Positions 33,393-41,639 of a DNA stretch of 44,859 bases are shown piece by piece (position 1 is the stretch's first letter; every line of letters begins with the position of its first letter). Location: NCBI RefSeq assembly GCF_009725985.1, contig NZ_RCNR01000038.1, forward strand, positions 1 through 44,859, read 5' to 3'. Both the position numbers and the translations under genes were made by a program. Under the pieces are notes generated by a model. The model did not search any database, was not told where the DNA came from, and saw nothing but the letters and a program-made list of their open reading frames with translations. The stretch comes from Zobellia amurskyensis (GTDB lineage: Bacteria; Bacteroidota; Bacteroidia; Flavobacteriales; Flavobacteriaceae).

Positions 33393-36191
33393 TTAGAATC
33401 TGTAGCTAAGTGTAAAGTTCCAGGTTCTCCCGAAACCAAAATACACTCTGTTAGACTTGTTAATTCCATCATAATTATTAAGTGGATCGGCATCGGCTTG
33501 ATTGTTGGTCTCAGCCTCAGAGATATACGTTTCATCAAAAACGTTGTTCATGTTAAGTCTTAATGTAATAGATTGATCATCTTCCTTACCAACTAACATT
33601 TTGTATGATACACCGGCATCAACCAAATTGTACGCTGGCAACTCAAGAAGGAAACCATCATTATCGGCAACTCCATCTTGATCGTTATCTTGAAAAGAAA
33701 CAGCATCAAAATCTGCATAAAGATTATCTGCTCTATACCAGCTTGCATCAAATTTCAATCTTTCTACTGGTTCTATTTCAGCTCCGATTCTTGCCGTAAA
33801 TTGAGCAGCATCGCCTACTTTAACTCCATCAAGAATTAAATCTGCAGTACCAACTACATTTTGACCATTGTCAAATACAGTACCAGAAGGATTACCAGTA
33901 TATTCCCAGTTACCCACAGAGACCATACCATTGAACGTTAAGAAAGGTGTGGCTCTTGCTGTAAAATCAACCTCTACACCTGTATGCAACTGCTCTACAC
34001 CCAAATAGTTGGCTGTACCTTGAAATAAAAGATTTCCAGTAGAATCAGTAATATCAACATTATCACTTTCAAATCTATCTTTCCAAGAAGTTCTGTATAG
34101 GTTAACATTAGCACTAAAAGCCGCTGAACGGAAACCGTATCCTAATTCTACACCAAGAATTTTTTCATTTTCTAAATCTGGATTGATATCATTTCTAAAG
34201 TTCAAGAAAACAGCATCAAAAAGAGGTTGCTTTATATAATACCCTGCATTTGCAAAAATATTATGTTTTTCGTTAATGTTATAGTTTACACCTCCCTTAA
34301 CATTTCCACCTGCTTGGTTTACCCAATCAGATTTTTGCTCAGGGTCTGAGTCCAAATATGTAAATAAATCCTCTCTTTGGAAACCTTGATTTGAAAATGA
34401 ACCTTGCATGAAAGCAGATATTTTATCATTCTTATATTCCACTTGACCAAAGGCACCTAACCAACGTACGTAACCAATATTGTAGTAATCAATTTTCTCT
34501 TCATCATCAATACTACTAAATACGTTAAAGGCATTACCAGCTGTAGGCTCATAGGTTTCTGTAACCGTTCGAAACGTTTCATTTGCATTATCATTATCAA
34601 CATAAGCATCTGCACCAAGTAAATCTACCAACCTTCTGTAGTGGTATCCTTTATAACTTCTAGCATCAATACCTACATCAAAACTCCAATTGCTGTTTAT
34701 ATCATTATGAAAATTCATAATAGTACCATACCAGTTATGTGAGTTTACCGATGATCTTTGAGAAATACCGTTCTCAGCACCTCTAACATGTGTTGCATCA
34801 TCTACAAAACCGTACGATTGACTATTACCATTAACATAAAGCCCTTGATTTGCCAATGGACCTCCAAACGTGTAAGTTTCTCTTTGACCACCGAAGTCAG
34901 GTACATTAACCCCTCTATTATATCTTTCAATATCGTCAAAACGAATCAAACCATCAGCTGTCTTAAATTTAGAAGAGAAAGACTCACTTCCGTCTATTCT
35001 ACCTATTGAACCTATTGAACCACCACGACCAAAAGAGGCGTATGCTATAGCTGAAAACGAAGAGCTTTCTGAAAGTTCCCATTCCCAATTTAATGAGACA
35101 ACAGGCTTGTGGTAGAAGTTACCTCCAAAAGTTTCCTCCTTACCGTTTCTGTATCCCCAATCACTATTATATTTAATGTTAGGGTCGGTACCGTTACTAC
35201 CATACGTCAAATAATTACCTAAACTTGGAGCAAAACCTCTTTGATTATGTTGCTGTGGCGCACCCGTTACGATAAACTGCAAATCATGTTTTTCATTAGG
35301 CTTGTAACCAATACCTATGAAATAATTGAATCCCTCAAATTGAGCACCATCTACATAACCACTACCTGCAGTTCTACCTAATAAAACAGAAGCCGAGAGA
35401 CCATTTTCCATTAAACCAGTATTGTAAGAAACTAATGTTTTCAAGTAATCTGCATTACCTACAGAACCAGCAATTGCACCGCCTTCTCGTTGTTCAGAAG
35501 TTTTAGTCACCACGTTAATCGTACCACCAACAGAAGAAGTAGCCAATTTTGAAGACCCGAGACCTCTTTGTACCTGAATAGCAGAAGTAACATCACTAAG
35601 ACCAGCCCAGTTACTCCAGTATACCGAACCGTTCTCCATATCATTAACAGGAACACCATTTATCATTACCGCAGAGTTGTTGGTATCAAAACCACGAATA
35701 TTGATACGGGCATCTCCAAAACCACCCCCTTGCTTTGTTACATAAATAGATGGAGTAGACTTTAAGATTTCAGGGAATTCCTGAGAACCCAATTTCTCCT
35801 GAATTTCAGCAGCTCTAATAGTTGAAACTGCTACTGGTGTCTCTCTATCTTTTGCTATATCAATCACACCACTTACTACTACGCCTTCTAACTCTTGCGC
35901 ATTAGGTTCCAATACAATATTACCTATATTACCACCACTGGTATAAGCTACTTTCTTGGAAGTATATCCAATGTAAGAAACTAAAAGTGTTCCTGCATTT
36001 TCTGTGATTTCGATTTGAAACTTACCATCAAAATCTGTTGAAGTTCCGTTAGTTGTCCCTTGAAGAACAACACTGGCTCCTGGCAGCGGCTCATTAAGCT
36101 CACCATCTATTACGGTACCCGTAATAGTTCCTTGTGAAAATGCGACGGTCGTCATTAAAAATGCGACCCAAGCGAAGTACATCTTTTTCAT
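33393..36191 (-). CDS. TonB-dependent receptor with carboxypeptidase-like domain
   Basis: A 932-residue outer-membrane receptor. Signal peptide to about residue 19 (MKKMYFAWVAFLMTTVAFSQ). A carboxypeptidase-regulatory-like domain (about 21-95) has GTVIDGELNEPLPGASVVL and GTSTDFDGKF. The plug (about 120-230) has INIRGFDTNNSAVMINGVP and VQRGLGSSKLATSSVGGTI. The barrel ends GRTWNFTLSYRF. It is not paired with SusD and is transcribed alone: TATATTTG lies upstream and a strong terminator downstream. Substrate unknown. A 16-base palindrome at its probable transcription start suggests regulated expression. Confidence 0.9.
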   Translation of the reverse strand: MKKMYFAWVAFLMTTVAFSQGTITGTVIDGELNEPLPGASVVLQGTTNGTSTDFDGKFQIEITENAGTLLVSYIGYTSKKVAYTSGGNIGNIVLEPNAQELEGVVVSGVIDIAKDRETPVAVSTIRAAEIQEKLGSQEFPEILKSTPSIYVTKQGGGFGDARINIRGFDTNNSAVMINGVPVNDMENGSVYWSNWAGLSDVTSAIQVQRGLGSSKLATSSVGGTINVVTKTSEQREGGAIAGSVGNADYLKTLVSYNTGLMENGLSASVLLGRTAGSGYVDGAQFEGFNYFIGIGYKPNEKHDLQFIVTGAPQQHNQRGFAPSLGNYLTYGSNGTDPNIKYNSDWGYRNGKEETFGGNFYHKPVVSLNWEWELSESSSFSAIAYASFGRGGSIGSIGRIDGSESFSSKFKTADGLIRFDDIERYNRGVNVPDFGGQRETYTFGGPLANQGLYVNGNSQSYGFVDDATHVRGAENGISQRSSVNSHNWYGTIMNFHNDINSNWSFDVGIDARSYKGYHYRRLVDLLGADAYVDNDNANETFRTVTETYEPTAGNAFNVFSSIDDEEKIDYYNIGYVRWLGAFGQVEYKNDKISAFMQGSFSNQGFQREDLFTYLDSDPEQKSDWVNQAGGNVKGGVNYNINEKHNIFANAGYYIKQPLFDAVFLNFRNDINPDLENEKILGVELGYGFRSAAFSANVNLYRTSWKDRFESDNVDITDSTGNLLFQGTANYLGVEQLHTGVEVDFTARATPFLTFNGMVSVGNWEYTGNPSGTVFDNGQNVVGTADLILDGVKVGDAAQFTARIGAEIEPVERLKFDASWYRADNLYADFDAVSFQDNDQDGVADNDGFLLELPAYNLVDAGVSYKMLVGKEDDQSITLRLNMNNVFDETYISEAETNNQADADPLNNYDGINKSNRVYFGFGRTWNFTLSYRF

Positions 36192-36260
36192 TTGTTCAGT
36201 TTTTACGTTTTCTCAATTTGCTGCAAAAGTGCTGCATTTTAGGCATGCGAATGTTAAGAG

Positions 36261-36276
36261 AAGGTTAAATAACCTT
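36261..36276 (-). promoter_or_regulatory. Palindrome at the transcription start of the TonB receptor gene
   Basis: AAGGTTA-AA-TAACCTT is a perfect 7-2-7 inverted repeat lying 5 bases below the -7 box (36281-36288), that is, over the predicted start site. This position fits a repressor operator; the regulator is unknown. Confidence 0.35.
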
Positions 36277-36280
36277 TTCG

Positions 36281-36288
36281 CAAATATA
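36281..36288 (-). promoter_or_regulatory. -7 box for the TonB receptor gene (33393-36191)
   Basis: On the minus strand this reads TATATTTG, an exact TAnnTTTG match, about 90 bases before the ATG at 36191. Confidence 0.5.
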
Positions 36289-36362
36289 CTATATGAGGAC
36301 GTAACTTCCCCTTAAAAACAAGAAGTTACGCCAATATTGTAAAAAACTGAGGAAACTATATT

Positions 36363-38000
36363 TTAACCCTTAAAATATCGTAAAAGTTGCAAAGTAGAAC
36401 CATCATGATCGGCAATTTCAGAACCTTGGATATCCTTTAAAATTGTACCTGCCAATTGCTTTCCGAGTTCTACGCCCCACTGATCGTAACTAAAGATGTT
36501 CCAAATTATACCTTGCACAAAGATTTTGTGCTCATAAAGCGCAATTAAACTACCCAAACTTTTGGGCGATAACTTATCTATAAGAATGGTATTAGTAGGC
36601 TTATTACCTTCAAAAACCTTGAAGGCCAATAATTTTTCGATTTCATTTTCAGCCATACCTTTACCCTCCAGCTCTTCCCGAACTTGTGAGGCAGTCTTCC
36701 CGTTCATAAGTGCTTCGGTTTGAGCAAAAAAGTTGGCCATTAATTTATTATGATGATCCACATCTCCGTGCAATGACTTTTTGTAGCCAATAAAATCTAC
36801 AGGAATAATTTTTGTTCCTTGATGAATTAACTGAAAGAAAGCATGCTGCGAATTGGTCCCCGGCTCACCCCAAATAATGGTTCCCGTTTCATAACCTACA
36901 CGATTACCATTTCTATCTACGCTCTTACCATTACTTTCCATTATACCTTGCTGTAAATAGGCCGAAAACCTACTCAAGTATTGCGTGTAAGGTATAATAG
37001 CTTCGGTTTCGGCTCCATAGAAATTATTGTACCAAACACTTAATAAAGCTAAAACTACAGGAAGATTATCCTTAAAATCCGCTTCTTTAAAGTGTTCGTC
37101 CATTTCATTGGCCCCCGTTAACAGTTGATCGAAGTTCTCAAAACCTACGGCCAATGCAATTGATAGACCAACTGCACTCCATAGTGAAAAACGACCACCG
37201 ACCCAATCCCACATGGGGAACACATTTTCTGCCGCTATACCAAACTCAGAAATTGCCTCTGTATTTGTTGATACCGCAGCAAAATGCTTGGCAATATCTT
37301 CTTGCGTGCCATGCTTTAGAAACCATTTTTTAATGGTAGTAGCATTACTTAACGTCTCTTGGGTAGTAAAGGTTTTTGAAACAACAACGAACAAAGTAGT
37401 TTCAGGATCAAGCTCTTTTAAGACCTCGTTTACATGATCGCCATCTACATTGCTTACAAAATGAAGCTTCAGGTGATTTTTATAGAATTTTAGTGCTTCG
37501 GTAACCATGGCCGGCCCTAGATCAGAACCCCCAATACCAATGTTCACAACATCTGTAAAAGCCTTACCGGTGTATCCTGTTGCACTTCCCGAAATAATAC
37601 TTTCGGTAAATTCTTTTATATGTTCTTTGACTTGATAAACCTCATCGACTACATTTTCGCCGTCTACCAAAATCGTATCAGATTTTTTAGCACGAAGTGC
37701 AGTATGTAATACAGCACGGCCTTCTGTTTGATTTATCTCGTCTCCACCAAATTGTTTTTGGATTGCATCTGCCAAGTTAATTTCCTCGGCTAATTGCAGA
37801 AGTAAGCTCAACGTTTCGTCGGTAATTCTATTTTTAGAGAAATCTACTAAGAAATCGTTCCACCTTAAAGTGAATTTTTCCGCCCTAGATGCATCAGAAG
37901 CAAAAAGGTCTTTTAACTGTTCTTCTTTAGTGTTCGCAAAGTGCTCGGCAAGTTTTTTCCAAGCAGAAGTTTCAGTAGGGTTTGTGCTCTGTAGTGACAT
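36363..38000 (-). CDS. pgi: Glucose-6-phosphate isomerase
   Basis: Pgi interconverts glucose-6-phosphate and fructose-6-phosphate in glycolysis and gluconeogenesis; the latter also feeds GlmS. The 545 residues are full length. Visible signatures are the SIS-fold segments [13 protein letters not shown] and [12 protein letters not shown], catalytic Glu in GIMESNGKS, His in [16 protein letters not shown], and the C-terminal family signature [10 protein letters not shown] with catalytic Lys. It lies 79 bases downstream of the M23 peptidase gene on the same strand; a near-consensus TATTTTCG (38036-38043) may be its own promoter. Confidence 0.97.
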   Translation of the reverse strand: MSLQSTNPTETSAWKKLAEHFANTKEEQLKDLFASDASRAEKFTLRWNDFLVDFSKNRITDETLSLLLQLAEEINLADAIQKQFGGDEINQTEGRAVLHTALRAKKSDTILVDGENVVDEVYQVKEHIKEFTESIISGSATGYTGKAFTDVVNIGIGGSDLGPAMVTEALKFYKNHLKLHFVSNVDGDHVNEVLKELDPETTLFVVVSKTFTTQETLSNATTIKKWFLKHGTQEDIAKHFAAVSTNTEAISEFGIAAENVFPMWDWVGGRFSLWSAVGLSIALAVGFENFDQLLTGANEMDEHFKEADFKDNLPVVLALLSVWYNNFYGAETEAIIPYTQYLSRFSAYLQQGIMESNGKSVDRNGNRVGYETGTIIWGEPGTNSQHAFFQLIHQGTKIIPVDFIGYKKSLHGDVDHHNKLMANFFAQTEALMNGKTASQVREELEGKGMAENEIEKLLAFKVFEGNKPTNTILIDKLSPKSLGSLIALYEHKIFVQGIIWNIFSYDQWGVELGKQLAGTILKDIQGSEIADHDGSTLQLLRYFKG

Positions 38001-38079
38001 TTTGGGTTTTTTAATGTGTTAGAAATTGTCTATGGCGAAAATAAGCCATATTCATTCTAAACCAAAACCTTAAGTGTCG

Positions 38080-39378
38080 TTATTTTTCTGCAGATGCCAA
38101 ATCTTCGGTTAGAATCTCTTCTTCAATTGGGCTTTCAGGATATGTCATACAATCCAACTGATCTTTGATCGGAGTTACATAGTTAAAGTATTCCGGTTGC
38201 AAAGACTCATCCAATGGTTCTGCCAAGGGTAGTTCTTCTTTTAACGGATCAACTTGTCTGCCGTTTCTCCAAAAACGATAACATACATGAGGCCCACTAG
38301 TGTTACCGGTCATGCCTATCCAACCAATCACATCACCCTGCCTCACGAATTGACCTCGTTTTACATTTTGATTGCTCATGTGCAGATATTGTGTGGAATA
38401 GGTTCCGTTATGTCTAATTTTTACATATTTACCATTACCACCTCTTCTAGTAGATTCAGTTACCGTACCGTCTGCAGTAGCTAAAATAGGCGTACCTTTT
38501 GGTGCGGCATAATCGGTTCCCTTATGTGGTCTTATTTTGTTTCCGTAATAACGGATTCTTCTTTTAAGATTGTACCTTGAAGAAATTCTACTAAACTGAA
38601 CCGGAGCTCTTAGGAATGTTCTTCTAAGATTATTAGCTTCTTCATCAAAATAATCAACTATACTTTTTAATGAATCGTTCTCATACGCAAAAGCATAAAT
38701 AGGTCTTCCGTTGTGCTCAAAATAAGCAGCTTCTATTGCTCCTGCTCCTGCATATATTGAATCATTAATGTATTTTTCTTTGTAAATAACCTTGAATTTA
38801 TCTCCTTTTTGAAGACGAAAGAAATCTATAGTCCATGCGTATACTTCAGATAAGCTATTGGTAACCGTATAATCTATGCCCTGGTCCAAAATTGCCTGAG
38901 ACAAAGAAGTTTCAATTACACCAGAAGCTTCACGTTCTACGTAGGTAACTTCTTTTTTATCTTTATAAGCCTTTACAGTATCCCTCAAATCAACTACAGT
39001 ATAATTGATTGCGTCGTTCTCATAAATAAAAACCTGAGCAGCCTCTGTAGTATCCTTTGATTTTAAAATAAGATATGGTTTGCCCACACGAATCTTACGA
39101 ACATCAAAAGTATCTTTAAATTCTTGGGTTATCTTGGCTATTTTTGGGTAGTCTACTTTATTTTGAAGCATTAACTCTCCAAAACTATCACCGTTTTTAA
39201 CTGTATCTAACTGAACAGTAAATTCATCTAGGTTGAACCCGAACTGTTTCATAACGGGTTTTTCAATAGGAACAATGGAAGCCATTTGCTTGACAACCGG
39301 TTCTTTTAAAACTGGTTTGTCATCTTTACAGGAAAGAGATACTAAAATAACGAAAAGAAGGCCCCAATATTTATTCAT
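38080..39378 (-). CDS. M23-family peptidoglycan peptidase lipoprotein
   Basis: A 432-residue lipoprotein (lipobox SLSC, Cys17), so envelope-anchored. Residues about 55-110 resemble a LysM-like/OapA-type module. The C-terminal LytM domain (about 280-385) has the HxxxD zinc pair H285/D289 (RPHKGTD) and His333 (YLHMS). In the usual H-x-H motif the second zinc His is Cys366 (GPHVCYRFW). As I recall this H-x-C form occurs in other Bacteroidota members, and Cys can bind zinc, so activity as a DD-endopeptidase is still possible. The gene starts one base after the tryptophan dioxygenase stop, and is followed by pgi. Confidence 0.88.
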   Translation of the reverse strand: MNKYWGLLFVILVSLSCKDDKPVLKEPVVKQMASIVPIEKPVMKQFGFNLDEFTVQLDTVKNGDSFGELMLQNKVDYPKIAKITQEFKDTFDVRKIRVGKPYLILKSKDTTEAAQVFIYENDAINYTVVDLRDTVKAYKDKKEVTYVEREASGVIETSLSQAILDQGIDYTVTNSLSEVYAWTIDFFRLQKGDKFKVIYKEKYINDSIYAGAGAIEAAYFEHNGRPIYAFAYENDSLKSIVDYFDEEANNLRRTFLRAPVQFSRISSRYNLKRRIRYYGNKIRPHKGTDYAAPKGTPILATADGTVTESTRRGGNGKYVKIRHNGTYSTQYLHMSNQNVKRGQFVRQGDVIGWIGMTGNTSGPHVCYRFWRNGRQVDPLKEELPLAEPLDESLQPEYFNYVTPIKDQLDCMTYPESPIEEEILTEDLASAEK

Positions 39379-39379
39379 G

Positions 39380-40351
39380 TTACTCTGTTTGTTTCTTATC
39401 TGGGTTAAAGATATGGTCTACCCATTCTTTACCCCAATTATTTAACTCTTGTTTTGAATAGATTTCTGGAAAAAACACGATTTTCTGAAAACTAGGAGGT
39501 AAATACTCCTTCCAATTCGTTCCTCCCGTAGCATCTATCTGTTCCTTGTCCTTTCCTAAATAGCGATGGGCAGACCCCATGTGCATCAAAGGCCAATTTA
39601 CGTTGGCATTCATATCTAATGTCTTTAACGCATCTATCAGCTCTTTATTATCTTTCTTATCGGCCGGTAATTGCTGATACTTCTGATAAATAGTGTTTTG
39701 CTCAACTTGTTTGGCTATCCGTATCAAGCGAGGAGTATATCTATACTCAAACTGCTTTAATGTCAACGTCTTTTCACCTGTTGCTAAATCCGTTGCTCCT
39801 TTTTTCCAATAAATTGCTTCATAAAGCTCCTCAAGGGTATTCTCCGATGAAAACGTATCTCTTTCGGTATGATGAACCAAATTCTCCAGAGGTGTAGCGT
39901 AAATCTCTATCATTCTATATTGCGCCGACTGAAAACCACTGGCCGGAAGCAACGCCATACGGTACTGAAGAAACTGTTCTCTCTCCATACCTTTTATCAT
40001 AATACTAAAAGAAGAGATCAAGGCTTTAAAATAGCTATTTATTCGTCTCGCTTTTTCTATAAAGAAATCTATATTTTGAGATTTATCATCAACCAACTGT
40101 TTTTGCTCATGAAGAATAAGCTTAAAATAAAGCTCCGTAATCTGATGGTACATGATAAAAATTTCCTCATCCGGGAAATAGGTGCGAGGTACTTGAAGGC
40201 TCAAAAGCGTATCAAGATGAATATAGTCCCAATAAGTAAGGTAGCGCTGGTAAAGAAGTCCATCTAAATAAGAACTTAAATCCTGACCGGAATCTTTATA
40301 CTTTTCTTCTAATTTTGAAATTTGTGAATCTATTCGCTCTTTATCTCTCAT
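39380..40351 (-). CDS. kynA: Tryptophan 2,3-dioxygenase
   Basis: This haem enzyme opens the indole ring of tryptophan to N-formylkynurenine, the first step of the kynurenine pathway. The 323 residues include YHQITELYFKL (H69, equivalent to the substrate-contact His of Xanthomonas TDO), LPASGFQSAQYR, and LMHMGSAHRYLG with H257 aligning to the haem-ligand His. ATGGTNW matches the GTGGS-like loop. No other kynurenine genes are in view. It lies between the DUF3108 gene (seven-base gap) and the M23 gene (one-base gap), in a probable operon of unrelated functions. Confidence 0.92.
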   Translation of the reverse strand: MRDKERIDSQISKLEEKYKDSGQDLSSYLDGLLYQRYLTYWDYIHLDTLLSLQVPRTYFPDEEIFIMYHQITELYFKLILHEQKQLVDDKSQNIDFFIEKARRINSYFKALISSFSIMIKGMEREQFLQYRMALLPASGFQSAQYRMIEIYATPLENLVHHTERDTFSSENTLEELYEAIYWKKGATDLATGEKTLTLKQFEYRYTPRLIRIAKQVEQNTIYQKYQQLPADKKDNKELIDALKTLDMNANVNWPLMHMGSAHRYLGKDKEQIDATGGTNWKEYLPPSFQKIVFFPEIYSKQELNNWGKEWVDHIFNPDKKQTE

Positions 40352-40358
40352 TGGGGTG

Positions 40359-41138
40359 TTAATCCATTATTATCTTGAACTGGTGCTTTAGTCCGTTATA
40401 TCCGTCTAGATCTGCCTTAATAGCACCTACAGCTAAATCTGCCTGTATGCGTACAGGAATCCGATTATCATCTGTGGAAACCCATAAAGAAAGACTTTCT
40501 TTTTCCTTAAAAACCCTACCCGACTGAACTAAGGGCCTAAATTTAAAACATTCTACCTTACCGAACTTAGTTTTAAGTACTTCTGTACCTAAATATTTGA
40601 GTTTAAAGTTAAAAATGCCATCATCATCATACAACATCTTCAATTTTACGGCCTCACCAACCACTAAATCATTAGGTTCGTAGTTATTACGCAAATAATA
40701 GAATGCCGATATTAAATCCTGAATGCTGTCCTGTAGGTCAAAATTATACTTTTTATTGTGTTTTTTATCGTTCAGAACGGCTTTATCTTTCTCGTGATCA
40801 AAGTTTATCTCAATATCTTTGGTATAGCCACCCTCGTTTATCTTTCTTATAAACTTATAAGGCTTTCCATCTTCTTTACCAAAATAGCTCTCGTAAGTAT
40901 CATCTACCTTAAAAAACACACTTGCAAACCCAGTTGTCTCGCCACGACCTACCACATGATAAACGGGAACATCATCTATTACATCAGACTTTACATGTAA
41001 AGTAGCGTAACTTGCGTTTAGAAAACCATAATGCATTCTAAATTTTAGCCACTCGCCCGGATCAAAGGCCGACTTACTATTTTGCGCGTAAGAAGAAGAA
41101 ATAACAAGAAGAAAAAGGAATGTAAATGCTTTTTTCAT
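40359..41138 (-). CDS. DUF3108 exported protein
   Basis: A 259-residue protein with a signal peptide (MKKAFTFLFLLVISSSYAQ) when started at the ATG at 41138; the open frame reaches a TTG nine codons earlier, which would bury the leader. Beta-rich sequence with GEWLKFRMHYGFLNASYATLHV and WVSTDDNRIPVRIQADLAVGAIKADL matches DUF3108, a periplasmic or outer-membrane-facing family without known function. It is the first gene of the run DUF3108, kynA, M23 peptidase. Its promoter is not clear: between 41139 and 41330 only TAAATTTT-like near matches are seen. Confidence 0.85.
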   Translation of the reverse strand: MKKAFTFLFLLVISSSYAQNSKSAFDPGEWLKFRMHYGFLNASYATLHVKSDVIDDVPVYHVVGRGETTGFASVFFKVDDTYESYFGKEDGKPYKFIRKINEGGYTKDIEINFDHEKDKAVLNDKKHNKKYNFDLQDSIQDLISAFYYLRNNYEPNDLVVGEAVKLKMLYDDDGIFNFKLKYLGTEVLKTKFGKVECFKFRPLVQSGRVFKEKESLSLWVSTDDNRIPVRIQADLAVGAIKADLDGYNGLKHQFKIIMD

Positions 41139-41224
41139 AGCTGTAGGATTACGATAAAAATACAAAATGCTCCTGTATTATATTAACGGCTTACAATTAC
41201 TTAAACAAAATTTATTCCAAAGTA

Positions 41225-41254
41225 TTGCATCCACTACTCACCCATATATTTTTG
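41225..41254 (+). promoter_or_regulatory. Consensus plus-strand promoter in the hppD/DUF3108 gap
   Basis: TTG (41225-41227), 19 bases, then TATTTTTG (41247-41254): an exact Bacteroidota -33/-7 pair with ideal spacing. Transcription would start near 41261 and run into the hairpin at 41332-41362. An 8-bp hairpin, AAATAAAT (41267-41274) with ATTTATTT (41281-41288), and an 11-codon frame (41293-41328) fall in that stretch. No gene follows, so the product would be a short RNA of about 100 bases. Confidence 0.45.
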
Positions 41255-41326
41255 ATGTCCAGGCACAAATAAATCTGTTCATTTATTTCTCTATGAATAT
41301 CCAAAACAAAGGATGGAAATTTGCTT

Positions 41327-41362
41327 AAAAAAAAAGCCCCAACATTATATGTCAGGGCTTTT
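41327..41362 (-). terminator. Intrinsic terminator of the candidate small RNA (possibly also hppD)
   Basis: AAAAGCCC with GGGCTTTT is extended by two G-T pairs and ACAT/ATGT to a continuous 14-bp helix with a 3-base loop, followed on the minus strand by nine Ts (41335-41327). It lies about 280 bases past the hppD stop, far for an hppD terminator. Confidence 0.85.
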
Positions 41363-41432
41363 CCTAAATAACCAACCAAACTTTAAATTATGAAAAACCA
41401 ATACTTAAAGTTGTAAGGGAACCACCCCTTAC
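41327..41432 (-). ncRNA. Candidate small structured RNA, about 106 nt
   Basis: Read on the minus strand, three helices follow one another. Helix A: GTAAGGG (41432-41426) with CCCTTAC (41419-41413), six-base loop. Helix B begins at the very next base: AACTTTAA (41412-41405) with TTAAAGTT (41386-41379), 18-base loop. A G/T-rich single-stranded linker (41378-41363, TGGTTGGTTATTTAGG) leads to the terminator helix (41362-41332) and nine Ts. A TTTG-N18-TAAATTTG promoter ends 5 bases before helix A. I do not recognise a known family. The 8-codon frame on the opposite strand (41390-41416) is explained by these arms. Confidence 0.55.
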
Positions 41433-41437
41433 GCCTA

Positions 41438-41467
41438 CAAATTTAAGGCATACTTTGAATCCTCAAA
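41438..41467 (-). promoter_or_regulatory. Consensus minus-strand promoter for the candidate small RNA
   Basis: TTTG (41467-41464), 18 bases, then TAAATTTG (41445-41438): a full Bacteroidota -33/-7 pair. The predicted start is at about 41432, exactly where helix A begins. Confidence 0.55.
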
Positions 41468-41639
41468 TCGTTTTAACTTACTTTAACTATTACATTAACA
41501 GTTCTTTTTACTTAGAGCCATAAAATTGGCATTTCATTAAGATATAGCGGCCGATTTTAGCCAAAAAAACGTCTTTTTTAATGGGTAATCTCCGTGTTGA
41601 ATATGGATAAACCCATCAAAAATTTGTTTTACAATAGAA

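Larger units (their letters stand above)
41139..41639. other. 501-base intergenic region with small-RNA-like signals
   Basis: No protein gene is supported here. It contains a consensus plus-strand promoter (41225-41254), a strong terminator hairpin (41327-41362), two further hairpins, and a consensus minus-strand promoter (41438-41467), annotated separately. The stretch 41470-41639 nearest hppD shows nothing I can name. Confidence 0.6.

Noticed and set aside
36300-36330. Nine-bp hairpin CGTAACTTC/GAAGTTACG after pgi as a terminator.
   Set aside because: There is no T tract after it on the minus strand; it might still be an mRNA-end structure, but I cannot support more.
41390-41416. Eight-codon plus-strand frame (MKNQYLKL) followed by a hairpin, like a leader peptide or attenuator.
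   Set aside because: It is the complement of helix B and the foot of helix A of the minus-strand RNA candidate, runs toward the 3' end of hppD, and has no gene to control.
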